From NCBI GenBank assembly GCA_025965975.1, contig JAOPVX010000049.1, forward strand, positions 1-53,290: a DNA stretch of 53,290 bases. The letters run 5' to 3'. The notes beneath the pieces are model-generated. The model ran no database searches, was not told the origin of the DNA, and worked only from the letters and a program-made list of their open reading frames with translations. The DNA comes from Mycobacterium sp. (GTDB taxonomy: Bacteria > Actinomycetota > Actinomycetes > Mycobacteriales > Mycobacteriaceae). Position numbers and translations under genes: made by a program. Shown piece by piece: positions 1 to 9,326 of the stretch (its first letter is position 1; each line of letters opens with the position of its first letter).

Positions 1-131
1 AGTTAGTATGATCCGGCTCACTAAGAGCAACGCTTAACCCCGGGGTGGGAGAACCGCCTAGGCGAGCAGTGTCGAACTCTTCGCCATGGCGTACGTATCA
101 GAACCACCCCGCCCCGAGAACGGAGCCGAGG

Positions 132-896
132 TTGATCGAACAGCTTGCGGCACCGGCTCGGGCCGTGGGCGGGTTCGTCGAAATGTCCTTGGACACCTTC
201 GTCAAGATCTTCCGGCGCCCCTTTCAATTCCGGGAATTCCTCGAGCAGACATGGATGATCGCGCGGGTGTCGCTGATCCCGACGCTGCTCGTCGCGATCC
301 CGTTCACCGTGTTGGTGGCGTTCACCCTCAACATCCTGCTTCGCGAGATCGGCGCCGCCGACCTGTCGGGGGCGGGCACCGCGTTTGGCACCATCACCCA
401 GCTGGGCCCCGTCGTCACCGTGCTGGTGGTTGCGGGCGCGGGCGCCACCGCGATCTGCGCCGACCTCGGTGCCCGCACCATCCGCGAAGAGATCGACGCG
501 ATGCGCGTGCTTGGCATCGACCCGATCCAGCGTTTGGTCGTGCCCCGCGTGCTGGCGTCGACGTTCGTGGCGCTGATGCTCAACGGCCTGGTCTGCCTGA
601 TCGGGCTGTCCGGCGGCTACGTCTTCTCCGTCTTCCTGCAGGGCGTCAACCCCGGCGCATTCATCAACGGGCTGACCGTGCTCACTGGGCTCGGCGAGCT
701 GGTGCTCGCGGAGATTAAGGCTTTGCTGTTCGGCGTGGTCGCCGGTTTGGTCGGCTGTTACCGCGGCCTGACGGTCAAGGGCGGCCCCAAGGGTGTGGGG
801 ACCGCGGTCAACGAAACCGTCGTCTACGCGTTCATCTGCCTGTTCGTGATCAACGTGATCATGACGGCGATCGGCGTGCGGGTGCTGGTCCGGTGA
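132..896 (+). CDS. yrbE4A: YrbE4A, permease subunit of the Mce4 importer
   Basis: Integral membrane permease (MlaE family, 254 aa) that pairs with YrbE4B to form the inner-membrane channel of the Mce4 ABC-type importer, known in mycobacteria for cholesterol uptake. The sequence shows several hydrophobic segments and the conserved loop around REEIDAMRVLGIDP that contacts the Mce ATPase. I chose the TTG at 132 because a GGAG lies just upstream and the family proteins begin with L/M-I-x-Q-L; the frame stays open back to a GTG at 45, but those extra residues look non-conserved. It is the first gene of the operon in this window; anything upstream is outside. The otsA neighbour at the far end supports mce4 rather than another mce operon. 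Confidence 0.93.
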   Translation: MIEQLAAPARAVGGFVEMSLDTFVKIFRRPFQFREFLEQTWMIARVSLIPTLLVAIPFTVLVAFTLNILLREIGAADLSGAGTAFGTITQLGPVVTVLVVAGAGATAICADLGARTIREEIDAMRVLGIDPIQRLVVPRVLASTFVALMLNGLVCLIGLSGGYVFSVFLQGVNPGAFINGLTVLTGLGELVLAEIKALLFGVVAGLVGCYRGLTVKGGPKGVGTAVNETVVYAFICLFVINVIMTAIGVRVLVR

Positions 897-900
897 CGGC

Positions 901-1743
901 ATGAGCTACGACCTGACGCTTCGCTTCCGGCGGGCCTTCCGCGGCGTGCCAAAGGCCGTCGACACAATCGGCGAGCAGGCGCTGTTCTACGGCGAGACCA
1001 TCCGCTACATCCCCAACGCGCTGACCCGGTATCGCAAGGAGACCATCCGCAATATCGCCGAAATGACCATGGGCACCGGCGCGCTCGTCATGATCGGCGG
1101 CACCGTCGGCGTCGCCGCGTTCCTGACGCTGGCCTCGGGCGGAGTCATCGCCGTGCAGGGTTACTCGTCGCTCGGCAACATCGGCATCGAGGCGCTGACC
1201 GGCTTCCTGTCCGCGTTCCTCAACGTGCGCATCGTCGCGCCGGTGATCGCCGGAATCGCTCTTGCGGCCACCATCGGCGCAGGCACCACCGCCCAGCTCG
1301 GGGCGATGCGGGTCGCCGAGGAGATCGACGCCGTCGAATCGATGGCCGTGCATTCGGTGTCGTACCTGGTCTCCACCCGGCTGATGGCTGGGATGGTCGC
1401 GATCATTCCGCTGTACTCACTGTCGGTGCTTGCGGCGTTCTTCGCCGCGCGGTTCACCACGGTCTTCATCAACGGTCAGTCGGCCGGCCTGTACGACCAC
1501 TACTTCAACACGTTCCTGGTACCCACCGATCTGTTGTGGTCGTTCCTGCAGGCCATCGTGATGTCGATAGCCGTGATGCTGGTGCATACCTACTACGGCT
1601 ACAACGCATCCGGTGGCCCGGTCGGCGTCGGGATCGCGGTCGGTCAGGCGGTGCGCACCTCGCTGATCGTCGTCGTCACCATCACCTTGTTCATCTCGCT
1701 CGCCGTATACGGCGCGTCCGGCAACTTCAACCTCTCCGGGTAG
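901..1743 (+). CDS. yrbE4B: YrbE4B, second permease subunit of the Mce4 importer
   Basis: Second MlaE-family permease (280 aa), expected to form a heterodimeric channel with YrbE4A. Multiple membrane segments are visible, and the coupling loop AEEIDAVESMAVHS is the counterpart of the one in YrbE4A. ATG follows the yrbE4A stop by four bases, so the two are surely co-transcribed. The length is normal for the family. The product delivers substrate from the Mce hexamer across the plasma membrane; the ATPase (MceG) is usually encoded elsewhere and is not in this window. Confidence 0.94.
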   Translation: MSYDLTLRFRRAFRGVPKAVDTIGEQALFYGETIRYIPNALTRYRKETIRNIAEMTMGTGALVMIGGTVGVAAFLTLASGGVIAVQGYSSLGNIGIEALTGFLSAFLNVRIVAPVIAGIALAATIGAGTTAQLGAMRVAEEIDAVESMAVHSVSYLVSTRLMAGMVAIIPLYSLSVLAAFFAARFTTVFINGQSAGLYDHYFNTFLVPTDLLWSFLQAIVMSIAVMLVHTYYGYNASGGPVGVGIAVGQAVRTSLIVVVTITLFISLAVYGASGNFNLSG

Positions 1744-1754
1744 GTGGGGGGAGC

Positions 1755-2954
1755 ATGCCTGACATTGAAGCCAAGCGCAGCCACGTAAGGATCGCTGCGG
1801 CGATCCTTGCTTCGATCCTGGTGGCCGCCACCGTGTTCACCTACCTGGCGTACACCGCTGCGTTCACCAAGACCGACACCGTGACGGTGACGTCCCCGCG
1901 CGCGGGCCTTGTGATGGAGAGCGACGCCAAGGTCAAGTATCGCGGCATCCAGATCGGCGAAGTGAAATCCATTCAGTACGCCGGTGATCAGGCCAAGCTG
2001 ACGCTGGCGATCAAAACAGACGAGATGCGTTTCATTCCGGCCAATGCGGTGGTGCACATCGCGGGCACAACCGTTTTCGGCGCCAAGTCAGTCGAGTTCG
2101 TGCCGCCGGACCAGCCAAGCGGGCAACTGCGCGGCGGTGCCAACGTCGAGGCCAAGGACGTCCAGCTCGAAGTCAACACGCTGTTTGAGACGCTGACCGA
2201 TGTGCTGCACAAGATTGATCCGATCAACCTGAACGCGACGCTGTCCGCGCTCGCCGAGGGGCTGCGCGGCAACGGCGACGACCTCGGCGCCACCCTGTCA
2301 GGGCTGAATTACTATCTGCAGCAGCTGAATCCGAAGCTGCCCACGCTGCAGGACGATTTTAAGAAAACCGCCGTCGTGGCCAACATCTACGGTGACGCGG
2401 GCCCCGATCTGGCCCGCATCTTCGACAACGCGCCGACCATCAGCAAGACGATCGTCGACCAGCAGGACAACCTGAACGCCACACTGCTGGCCGCGACCGG
2501 CCTGGCCAACAACGGCACCGCGACGCTGAAGCCCGCCGAAAACGACTACATCGCAGCGATTCAACGGCTGCGGGCCCCGCTGAAGGTGGCCGCCGAATAC
2601 TCGCCCGAGTTCGGTTGTCTGTTCCAAGGCGTTGCGAAGGCCATCGATACCTTCGCACCGGTCATCGGCGGCATCCGGCCGGGCCTGTTCGTCGCGTCGA
2701 ACTTCCTGCCCGGCTCGCCGGCGTACACCTATCCGGAGAGCCTGCCGATTGTGAACGCCTCGGGTGGCCCCAACTGTCGAGGCCTGCCCAATGTTCCGTC
2801 CAAGCAGTACGGCGGATCCTGGTACCACACGCCGTTCCTGGTGACCGACAACGCCTACGTCCCGTTCCAGCCGAACACCGAGTTGCAGTTCGACGCGCCG
2901 TCGACCGTACAGTTCCTGTTCAACGGGGCGTTCGCGGAAAGGGACCAGTACTGA
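1755..2954 (+). CDS. mce4A: Mce4A, substrate-binding/tunnel protein
   Basis: Mce-family protein of 399 aa. It has one N-terminal membrane segment (about residues 13-35), then an MlaD/Mce domain (about 40-120) with the usual GLVMESDAKVKYRG-type strand, then a long helical region (about 150-330) that in Mce complexes forms the periplasm-spanning tube. ATG at 1755 follows a G-rich ribosome site (GGGGGGAG). The frame is open further upstream into yrbE4B, but that part has no Mce similarity. The stop overlaps the ATG of the next gene by one base. Six different Mce subunits (A-F) are expected to form one hetero-hexamer for sterol import. Confidence 0.93.
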   Translation: MPDIEAKRSHVRIAAAILASILVAATVFTYLAYTAAFTKTDTVTVTSPRAGLVMESDAKVKYRGIQIGEVKSIQYAGDQAKLTLAIKTDEMRFIPANAVVHIAGTTVFGAKSVEFVPPDQPSGQLRGGANVEAKDVQLEVNTLFETLTDVLHKIDPINLNATLSALAEGLRGNGDDLGATLSGLNYYLQQLNPKLPTLQDDFKKTAVVANIYGDAGPDLARIFDNAPTISKTIVDQQDNLNATLLAATGLANNGTATLKPAENDYIAAIQRLRAPLKVAAEYSPEFGCLFQGVAKAIDTFAPVIGGIRPGLFVASNFLPGSPAYTYPESLPIVNASGGPNCRGLPNVPSKQYGGSWYHTPFLVTDNAYVPFQPNTELQFDAPSTVQFLFNGAFAERDQY

Positions 2955-3988
2955 TGCGGCGCGACCGGACGCTCCTCAACGTCTCGATCTTCACGGTGGC
3001 CATGCTGTTGGTGGCGGCCGTGCTGGTGGTGGTGTTCGGCGAGTTCCGGTTCGCATCGGCCAGCACCTACCACGCCACATTCACCGACGCCTCGCGGCTG
3101 AAGGCGGGTCAAGACGTCCGGATTTCGGGCGTCCCGGTCGGAAGCGTCAACAAGATCACGCTGAACCCCGACAACACCGTCAACGTCACGTTCGACGTCA
3201 ACAAGCGGTATCAGCTCTACACGTCCACCAGGGCGGTGGTTCGATACCAAAACCTGGTCGGTGACCGCTATCTGGAGATCACTTCCGGGCCGGGCGAGCT
3301 GCGCAAGCTGCCCCAGGGAGCGACCATCCCTAAGCAGAACACCCAGCCCGCATTGGATCTCGACGCGCTGCTCGGCGGACTGCGGCCGGTGCTGAAGGGT
3401 CTGGACGGCGCCAAGGTCAACGAGGTGAGCAACGCCGTCATGGAGCTGCTGCAGGGCCAGGGCGGTGCCCTGTCGAATCTGCTGTCCACCACCGGCGCGT
3501 TCACTCAAAACCTCGCTGCCAGAGACCAACTCATCGGTGACGTGATCAACAACCTCAACACGGTGCTCGGCACGGTCGACGAGAAGGGTGCGCAGTTCAA
3601 CGCCAGCGTCGATGAGCTGCAGAAGTTGATCACCGGGCTCGCGCAGGGCCGTGACCCGATCGCAGGCGCGATCCCACCGCTTGCGTCGGCCGAGAACGAC
3701 CTCACCGACATTCTCAAGAGGTCGCGCAGGCCGCTGCAGGGCGTGATCGAGAATGTCCGGCCGCTGGCGCAGCGGCTTGACGAGCGCAAGGGCGACGTCA
3801 ACAAGGTCATCGAGCCGCTGGCCGAAAACTATCTGCGGCTCAACGCCCTTGGCGCGTATGGCTCGTTCTTCAATATCTACTACTGCTCGATCCGGATAAA
3901 GATCAACGGCCCCGCCGGCAGTGACATCCTGATTCCGTTCGGTGGCCCACCGGACCCGTCGAAGGGGAGGTGTTCAGAGAATGGCTAG
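2954..3988 (+). CDS. mce4B: Mce4B, Mce-family tunnel subunit
   Basis: Mce protein of 344 aa: N-terminal membrane helix (about residues 9-27), MlaD domain (DASRLKAGQDVRISGVPVG, about 38-115) and a helical C-terminal part rich in amphipathic repeats. ATG at 2954 overlaps the mce4A stop (TGATG). Its 3' end overlaps mce4C by eight bases. The C-terminus carries a Cys near YYCSIR, a feature of the MceB family. It is a co-translated subunit of the Mce4 sterol transporter. Confidence 0.93.
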   Translation: MRRDRTLLNVSIFTVAMLLVAAVLVVVFGEFRFASASTYHATFTDASRLKAGQDVRISGVPVGSVNKITLNPDNTVNVTFDVNKRYQLYTSTRAVVRYQNLVGDRYLEITSGPGELRKLPQGATIPKQNTQPALDLDALLGGLRPVLKGLDGAKVNEVSNAVMELLQGQGGALSNLLSTTGAFTQNLAARDQLIGDVINNLNTVLGTVDEKGAQFNASVDELQKLITGLAQGRDPIAGAIPPLASAENDLTDILKRSRRPLQGVIENVRPLAQRLDERKGDVNKVIEPLAENYLRLNALGAYGSFFNIYYCSIRIKINGPAGSDILIPFGGPPDPSKGRCSENG

Positions 3989-5039
3989 GCCCGACGGCGG
4001 CAATCCGCTGCGCACCGGGATCTTCGGCATCGCGCTGGTGGGGTGCCTGGTGCTGGTGTCGTTCGGCTATGCCAACCTACCGTTCTGGCCGCAGGGCAAG
4101 GCCTACCAGGCGTACTTCACCGACGCTGGCGGGATCTCGCCAGGTAGCGACGTCAACGTGTCCGGCATCAGGGTCGGCAAGGTGACCGGCGTCGAATTGG
4201 CAGGCGACGCAGCCGAAGTCATGTTCACCGTCAATCGCGACATCAGGGTCGGTGACCAGTCGCTGGTCGCGATCAGGACCGACACCGTGCTCGGCCAAAA
4301 GTCGTTGGCGGTCACCCCACAGGGCACCCGCGAGTCGACGGTGATCCCGTTGGGCCGGACCACGACTCCTTACACCCTGAACACCGCGCTGCAGGATCTC
4401 GGCAAGAACGCGAGCGAGCTGGACAAACCGAAGTTCGAGCAGGCGCTGCAGACGCTCACCGACACACTGCGCGATGCCACCCCGCAGCTGCGCGGCGCGC
4501 TCGACGGCGTCGCGAACCTGTCGCGCAGCCTGAACAAGCGCGATGCGGCGCTCGAACAACTTCTCGCACACGCCAAGAACGTCACCGACACCCTGGCGCA
4601 GCGTGCCGGTCAGGTCAACCAGCTGATCACCGACGGCAACCTGCTGTTCGCCGCGCTCGATGAGCGTCGTCAGGCGCTGAGCAACTTGATCGCGGGCATC
4701 GACGGTGTGTCGCAACAGCTTTCTGGCTTCGTCGCCGACAACAAGCGCGAGTTCAAGCCGGCGCTGGACAAGCTGAACGCCGTGTTGGATAACCTGCTCG
4801 CCCGCAAGGAACACATCGGCGAGGCCCTGCGCCGGTTGCCGCCGTACGCCACAGCGCTCGGCGAGGTGGTCGGGTCCGGCCCCGGCTTCCAGATCAACCT
4901 GTACGGCCTGCCACCGCCAAGCACCGCCGAAGTCTTGCTGGACTTGTACTTCCAGCCCGGCAAGCTGCCCGACAGCCTCGCCGACATGCTGCGCGGATAC
5001 ATCTCCGAGCGGCTGATTCTGAGGCCGAAGTCGCCATGA
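3981..5039 (+). CDS. mce4C: Mce4C, Mce-family tunnel subunit
   Basis: Mce protein of 352 aa with a short N-terminus, one membrane helix (about residues 10-28), an MlaD domain (GGISPGSDVNVSGIRVG, about 45-120) and long predicted helices to the C-terminus. ATG at 3981 lies inside the end of mce4B, with GGGGAGG about ten bases upstream, which fixes the start better than an earlier in-frame GTG at 3942. It overlaps mce4D by four bases (ATGA). This is the third of six adjacent Mce subunits. Confidence 0.93.
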   Translation: MARPDGGNPLRTGIFGIALVGCLVLVSFGYANLPFWPQGKAYQAYFTDAGGISPGSDVNVSGIRVGKVTGVELAGDAAEVMFTVNRDIRVGDQSLVAIRTDTVLGQKSLAVTPQGTRESTVIPLGRTTTPYTLNTALQDLGKNASELDKPKFEQALQTLTDTLRDATPQLRGALDGVANLSRSLNKRDAALEQLLAHAKNVTDTLAQRAGQVNQLITDGNLLFAALDERRQALSNLIAGIDGVSQQLSGFVADNKREFKPALDKLNAVLDNLLARKEHIGEALRRLPPYATALGEVVGSGPGFQINLYGLPPPSTAEVLLDLYFQPGKLPDSLADMLRGYISERLILRPKSP

Positions 5040-6481
5040 CACAAGCCAATCCGTCCTTCACACGCAGCCGTTGGCTGCGGGTCGCGCTGGCCGCGCTGCT
5101 GGTGGCCACGCTGCTCGTCGGCGTGTATTTGGTGTGGCCGTCGCGCGCCGGACACAAGGTGGTCGGCTACTTCACCTCGGCGGTCGGCCTTTACCCCGGT
5201 GACGACGTCCGCATCGTGGGTGTCCCTGTCGGCACCGTCGATTCGATCGAGCCGCGGGCCACCGACGTGAAGGTCACCATGTCGGTGAAGGACGGCGTGA
5301 AGGTGCCTGCCGACGCCAAGGCCCTTATCATCGCGCCAAACCTGGTGTCGGCCCGCTTCGTTCAGTTCGCGCCCGCCTTCACCGGCGGCGCGGTGATGGC
5401 CGACGGCGCAGAAATCGGCTTGGACCGCACGGCGGTTCCGGTCGAATGGGACGAGGTCAAGGAACAGCTGACACAGCTCAGCACTCAGCTAGGGCCGCAA
5501 CAGGGTTCGATGCAGGGCCCGCTGGCCGCATTCGTCAACCAGGCCGCCGACACATTCGACGGCAACGGCGACTCGTTCCGGCAGGCGCTGCGCGAGCTCT
5601 CGCAGACCGCAGGGCGGTTGGGTGATTCGCGCACCGACCTGTTCGGCACCATTCGTAATCTGCAGGTGCTCGTGAACGCGCTGTCCAACAGCAACGAACA
5701 GATCGTGCAGTTCTCGAGTCACGTGGCGTCGGTGTCGCAGGTGCTTGCCGACAGCTCGACCGACCTCGACAACACCTTGGGGACGTTGAACCAGGCCCTG
5801 TCCGACGTCAAGGGGTTCCTGAACCAGAACAATCAGGCGTTGATCGACCAGGTCTCCAAGCTGTCCCAATTCACCCAGATCCTGACCGATCACAGCGACG
5901 ACATCGAGCAGATCCTGCACATCACGCCCAACGGGTTGGCGAACTTCTACAACATCTACAACCCGGCACAGGGCACGGTGGGGGGTCTGCTGACGCTGCC
6001 CAACTTCGCCAATCCCGTCCAGTTCGTCTGCGGCGGCACATTCGATGTCGGCGCCTCGCCGGACAATTACAAGCGGGCCGAGATCTGCCGCCAGCGAATG
6101 GGCCCCGTGTTCAAACGCATCACGATGAACTATCCGCCGATCTTGTTCCATCCGATCAACAGCATCACCGCGTACAAGGGCCAGATCATCTACGACACCC
6201 CGGATACCGAGGCCAAGGCGCAGACCCCGGTGCCGTATCTGCAGTGGCAGAACGCGCCAGGGGTGACGCCGCCGCAGGTACCGCCGGATGCCGACCTGAC
6301 CTCGCTGATGGTTCCGCCTGCGCCGCAAGGCACGCAGGGGCAGCGTGCGCCGCAAGGCACGCAGGGGCAGCCGGCTCCGGCAGCGACGACGTCCCACGCC
6401 GGGGGCCCGGAGGCCGTGCCTGCTGATCCGAACGCTCCTGCGCCAACGGCGCCGCTTCCCGCGGGGGGGGCAGGCGGATGA
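5036..6481 (+). CDS. mce4D: Mce4D, Mce-family tunnel subunit with proline-rich tail
   Basis: Mce protein of 481 aa: N-terminal membrane helix (about residues 14-33), MlaD domain (SAVGLYPGDDVRIVGVPVG, about 45-120), helical tunnel region, a Cys pair in the C-terminal domain (FVCGG and EICRQRMG), then a disordered Pro/Gln/Ala-rich tail from about residue 400. The tail includes two copies of the nonapeptide APQGTQGQR/P. ATGA overlap with mce4C and overlap with lprN show tight coupling. A long low-complexity tail is common in MceD and MceF proteins and probably lies in the cell wall. Confidence 0.93.
   Translation: MTQANPSFTRSRWLRVALAALLVATLLVGVYLVWPSRAGHKVVGYFTSAVGLYPGDDVRIVGVPVGTVDSIEPRATDVKVTMSVKDGVKVPADAKALIIAPNLVSARFVQFAPAFTGGAVMADGAEIGLDRTAVPVEWDEVKEQLTQLSTQLGPQQGSMQGPLAAFVNQAADTFDGNGDSFRQALRELSQTAGRLGDSRTDLFGTIRNLQVLVNALSNSNEQIVQFSSHVASVSQVLADSSTDLDNTLGTLNQALSDVKGFLNQNNQALIDQVSKLSQFTQILTDHSDDIEQILHITPNGLANFYNIYNPAQGTVGGLLTLPNFANPVQFVCGGTFDVGASPDNYKRAEICRQRMGPVFKRITMNYPPILFHPINSITAYKGQIIYDTPDTEAKAQTPVPYLQWQNAPGVTPPQVPPDADLTSLMVPPAPQGTQGQRAPQGTQGQPAPAATTSHAGGPEAVPADPNAPAPTAPLPAGGAGG
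6320..6371 (+). repeat. 27-bp tandem duplication in the mce4D tail
   Basis: A 27-bp unit starting GCGCCGCAAGGCACGCAGG occurs almost twice (6320-6346 and 6347-6371). It encodes APQGTQGQR then APQGTQGQP, so the reading frame is kept. The near-perfect nucleotide identity points to a recent duplication. Confidence 0.9.
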
Positions 6482-7638
6482 TGCGCAAGGCATTGGCCAT
6501 CACCTCGGGCGCCGTGCTGCTGACGGGCTGCCAGTTCGGCGGGCTGAACTCGCTCAACATGCCCGGCACTGCCGGCCACGGCGACGGCTCCTACAAGATC
6601 ACCGTCGAGTTGCCCGATGTGTCCACGCTGCCGCAGAACTCGCCGGTGATGATCGACGACGTCACGGTCGGAAGTGTGTCGGGCATCGATGCGGTGCAGC
6701 GTACCGACGGCACGTTCTACGCGGCGGTCCAGCTGGCACTCGACAAGAACGTCAATCTGCCGGCCAATGCCACCGCGAAGGTTGCGCAGACCTCGCTGCT
6801 GGGTTCGCAGCACATCGAATTGGCGGCGCCGGTGAAAGAGCCGGGAGTCGGGAAACTGGCCAACGGCTCGGAAATCCCGATGGACCACACCGGCCGCTAT
6901 CCGACCACCGAAGAGGTGTTGTCGTCGCTCGGCGTGGTGGTGAACAAGGGCAATCTCGGTGCGCTGCAAGACATCACCGACGAGACCTACAACGCCGTCG
7001 CGGGTCGAGCGGGCACCTTCACCGACCTGCTGCCCCGGCTGGCCGAACTGACCAGTTCGCTGGATCGACAGACCAACGACATCATCGCGGCCGCCGAAGG
7101 GCTCAACCGCTTCGCGGGAATCCTGGCGCGCAGCAAGGATAGTCTTGGCCGCACGCTGGATGCGCTGCCCGCGGCGCTGAAGGTGCTCAACAACAACCGC
7201 GCCAACATCGTCGATGCGTTCGGCGCGTTGCGGAGTTTCGCGACCGTCGCGTCGCACATTCTGAAGCAGACCAAGGACGATTTCGTCGCGGACTTCAAGG
7301 ACCTGTATCCGGTGATCAAGTCGTTCAACGACAACGCCGATTTCTTGATCAAAGACCTCGAGCTGCTACCGACGTTCCCGTTCCACTACAAGTATCTTCG
7401 GAACGCGGTCCGGGGTGACTACCTCAACGTGTTCGTGACGTTCGACCTCACGCTGCGGCGGCTCGGCGAATCTGTGTTCACCACATCACTTGGCTTTGAC
7501 CCGAACATGAAGCACCTCAACGAGGTGGTCAACCCGCCGGACTTCCTCACCGGTGCGATGGCGAACCTATCCGGTCAGGCCGCCGACCCGTTCAAGATTC
7601 CACCCGGCACGGCCACCCAGCACGAGGGGAAGCCGTAA
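6478..7638 (+). CDS. lprN: Mce4E / LprN, lipoprotein Mce subunit
   Basis: Mce protein of 386 aa with a lipoprotein signal peptide: basic MMRKA, hydrophobic stretch, and lipobox LLTGC with the lipidated Cys at residue 18. The MlaD domain follows (about residues 40-125, VMIDDVTVGSVSGID), then a helical region. MceE proteins are the lipid-anchored members of each Mce complex. Two adjacent ATG codons (6478, 6481) are possible starts; the first overlaps the mce4D stop. The 3' end overlaps mce4F by one base (TAATG). Confidence 0.93.
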   Translation: MMRKALAITSGAVLLTGCQFGGLNSLNMPGTAGHGDGSYKITVELPDVSTLPQNSPVMIDDVTVGSVSGIDAVQRTDGTFYAAVQLALDKNVNLPANATAKVAQTSLLGSQHIELAAPVKEPGVGKLANGSEIPMDHTGRYPTTEEVLSSLGVVVNKGNLGALQDITDETYNAVAGRAGTFTDLLPRLAELTSSLDRQTNDIIAAAEGLNRFAGILARSKDSLGRTLDALPAALKVLNNNRANIVDAFGALRSFATVASHILKQTKDDFVADFKDLYPVIKSFNDNADFLIKDLELLPTFPFHYKYLRNAVRGDYLNVFVTFDLTLRRLGESVFTTSLGFDPNMKHLNEVVNPPDFLTGAMANLSGQAADPFKIPPGTATQHEGKP

Positions 7639-9326
7639 TGCTGGACAGGCTTACCCGACTTCAACTGTCGATCTTCGCGGTCGTCACGGTGCTCACCGTC
7701 GGCGCGATCTCGATCTTCTATCTGCATGTGCCCGCCGCGATGGGCATCGGCTCCTACAACGTCACCGCGAATTTCGTTGCGGGTGGCGGCCTTTACCAGA
7801 ACGCCAACGTCACCTACCGCGGTGTGACCGTCGGCCGGGTGGAGTCGGTCGGGCTGTCCAACGATGGCGTCCAGGCGCACATGCGGCTCAACAGCGGCAC
7901 TCCGGTGCCCGAGAACGTCACCGCCACCGTCAAGAGTGTCTCGGCCGTAGGCGAGCAGTACGTCGACCTGGTACCGCCGGGCGACCAGTCGCACTCGACG
8001 CTGCGCAACGGATCGACCATCGACCAGGCGCACACCCGGATCGGCCAGGACATCGCCGGGTTCCTTGATCAGGCCGACAAGCTGGTCAGCAGCGTGGGCA
8101 ACAGCCGCCTGCAGGATCTGCTGCGCGAAACGTTCAAGGCATTCAACGGTTCCGGACCGGAGTTGGCGCGGCTGATCCAGTCGTCGCGGCTCTTGGTCGA
8201 CGAGGCCAACGCCAACTACGGACAAGTCACGCAGCTGATCGACCAGGCGGGACCTTTCCTTGACGCGCAGATCCGCAGTGGCGACGACATCAAATCGCTG
8301 GCCGAGGGGCTGGCCCGGTTCACCGGCGAGGTCGCCAACGCCGATCCTCAGCTGCGGTCGTTGTTGCAGACCGTCCCAGGGGCGGTCGCCGATGCCGACA
8401 CCACCTTCGCAGGCATCCGGCCGACGTTCCCGGTGCTTGCTGCCAACCTGGCCAACTTCGGTCGGATCGGGGTGATCTACCGGAAGTCGATCGAGCAGGC
8501 CCTGGTGGTCTTCCCCGCCCTGATGGCCGCGCTGATCACCGTGGGTGGCGGCCTCCCTGCTGACGAGGGCGGCAAGCTGGACTTCAAGGTCGACCTGCAG
8601 GACCCGCCGCCGTGTGCGACTGGGTTCATCCCGCCGACGGGAATCCGGTCGCCGGCCGACACCACCCTGCGTGAACTGCCGACCGACCTCTATTGCAAAA
8701 CAGCGCATAACGATCCCTCCGTCGTTCGTGGTGCTCGCAACTACCCGTGCCAGGAGTTCCCCGGCAAGCGGGCGCCGACCATCCAGCTGTGCCGCGACCC
8801 GAAGGGATACGTGCCGCTCGGCAGCAACCCGTGGCGCGGCCCGCCGGTTCCGTACGGCACGCCGATCGAGGACCCGCGGATGATCCTGCCGCAGAACAAA
8901 TTCCCGTTCATCCCGCAGCAGGTGGATCCGGATCCGGGCCCGCCGGTGGTGCAGCTGCCGCCCGGTGTTGCGCCTGGGCCGGGCCCGGCGCCGCAGGCGC
9001 CGTTCCCGTTGCCGGTGCCGCCGAACGACAACGGCCCGCCACTGCCGTGGCCGTACTACGCGCCGCCGGATCAGGTGGTGCCGCCATACGGCAGGCCGGC
9101 GCCGCAAGCACCTCCGCCAGCGCCGCCCGCGGCACCGGCCGACGGCGGGCAACCGCTGCCCGCGGAGGCACCGCAGGCCAGTGGTCCGTCATCGATAGCG
9201 ACGTACGACCACAACGGCAAGTTCGTCGACCCCGCCGGTGGAACTGGCGTCTACGCACCCGGTGCTGACAAACTGGCGCCTGCGGAGAATTGGGTTGATC
9301 TGATGTTGGCTCCAAGGCAGGCGTGA
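7638..9326 (+). CDS. mce4F: Mce4F, Mce-family tunnel subunit with long Pro-rich tail
   Basis: Mce protein of 562 aa, longer than its siblings because of a Pro-rich C-terminal extension from about residue 420 with many PxPG, APQAP and PPAPP runs. The N-terminus has a membrane helix (about residues 10-30) and MlaD domain (GGGLYQNANVTYRGVTVG). Several Cys (PPPCATG, LYCKTAH, YPCQEF, QLCRDP) sit before the Pro-rich part, probably paired outside the membrane. The start overlaps lprN by one base. It is the sixth and last Mce subunit of the operon. Confidence 0.93.
   Translation: MLDRLTRLQLSIFAVVTVLTVGAISIFYLHVPAAMGIGSYNVTANFVAGGGLYQNANVTYRGVTVGRVESVGLSNDGVQAHMRLNSGTPVPENVTATVKSVSAVGEQYVDLVPPGDQSHSTLRNGSTIDQAHTRIGQDIAGFLDQADKLVSSVGNSRLQDLLRETFKAFNGSGPELARLIQSSRLLVDEANANYGQVTQLIDQAGPFLDAQIRSGDDIKSLAEGLARFTGEVANADPQLRSLLQTVPGAVADADTTFAGIRPTFPVLAANLANFGRIGVIYRKSIEQALVVFPALMAALITVGGGLPADEGGKLDFKVDLQDPPPCATGFIPPTGIRSPADTTLRELPTDLYCKTAHNDPSVVRGARNYPCQEFPGKRAPTIQLCRDPKGYVPLGSNPWRGPPVPYGTPIEDPRMILPQNKFPFIPQQVDPDPGPPVVQLPPGVAPGPGPAPQAPFPLPVPPNDNGPPLPWPYYAPPDQVVPPYGRPAPQAPPPAPPAAPADGGQPLPAEAPQASGPSSIATYDHNGKFVDPAGGTGVYAPGADKLAPAENWVDLMLAPRQA

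Noticed and set aside
45-131. Upstream extension of yrbE4A to GTG 45
   Set aside because: The added 29 residues are not typical of the family; TTG 132 has a ribosome site and matches the known family start.
7575-9152. 525-residue minus-strand frame opposite mce4F
   Set aside because: It is Arg-rich and lacks any family feature, as expected for the opposite strand of a GC-rich gene; mce4F clearly codes on the plus strand.
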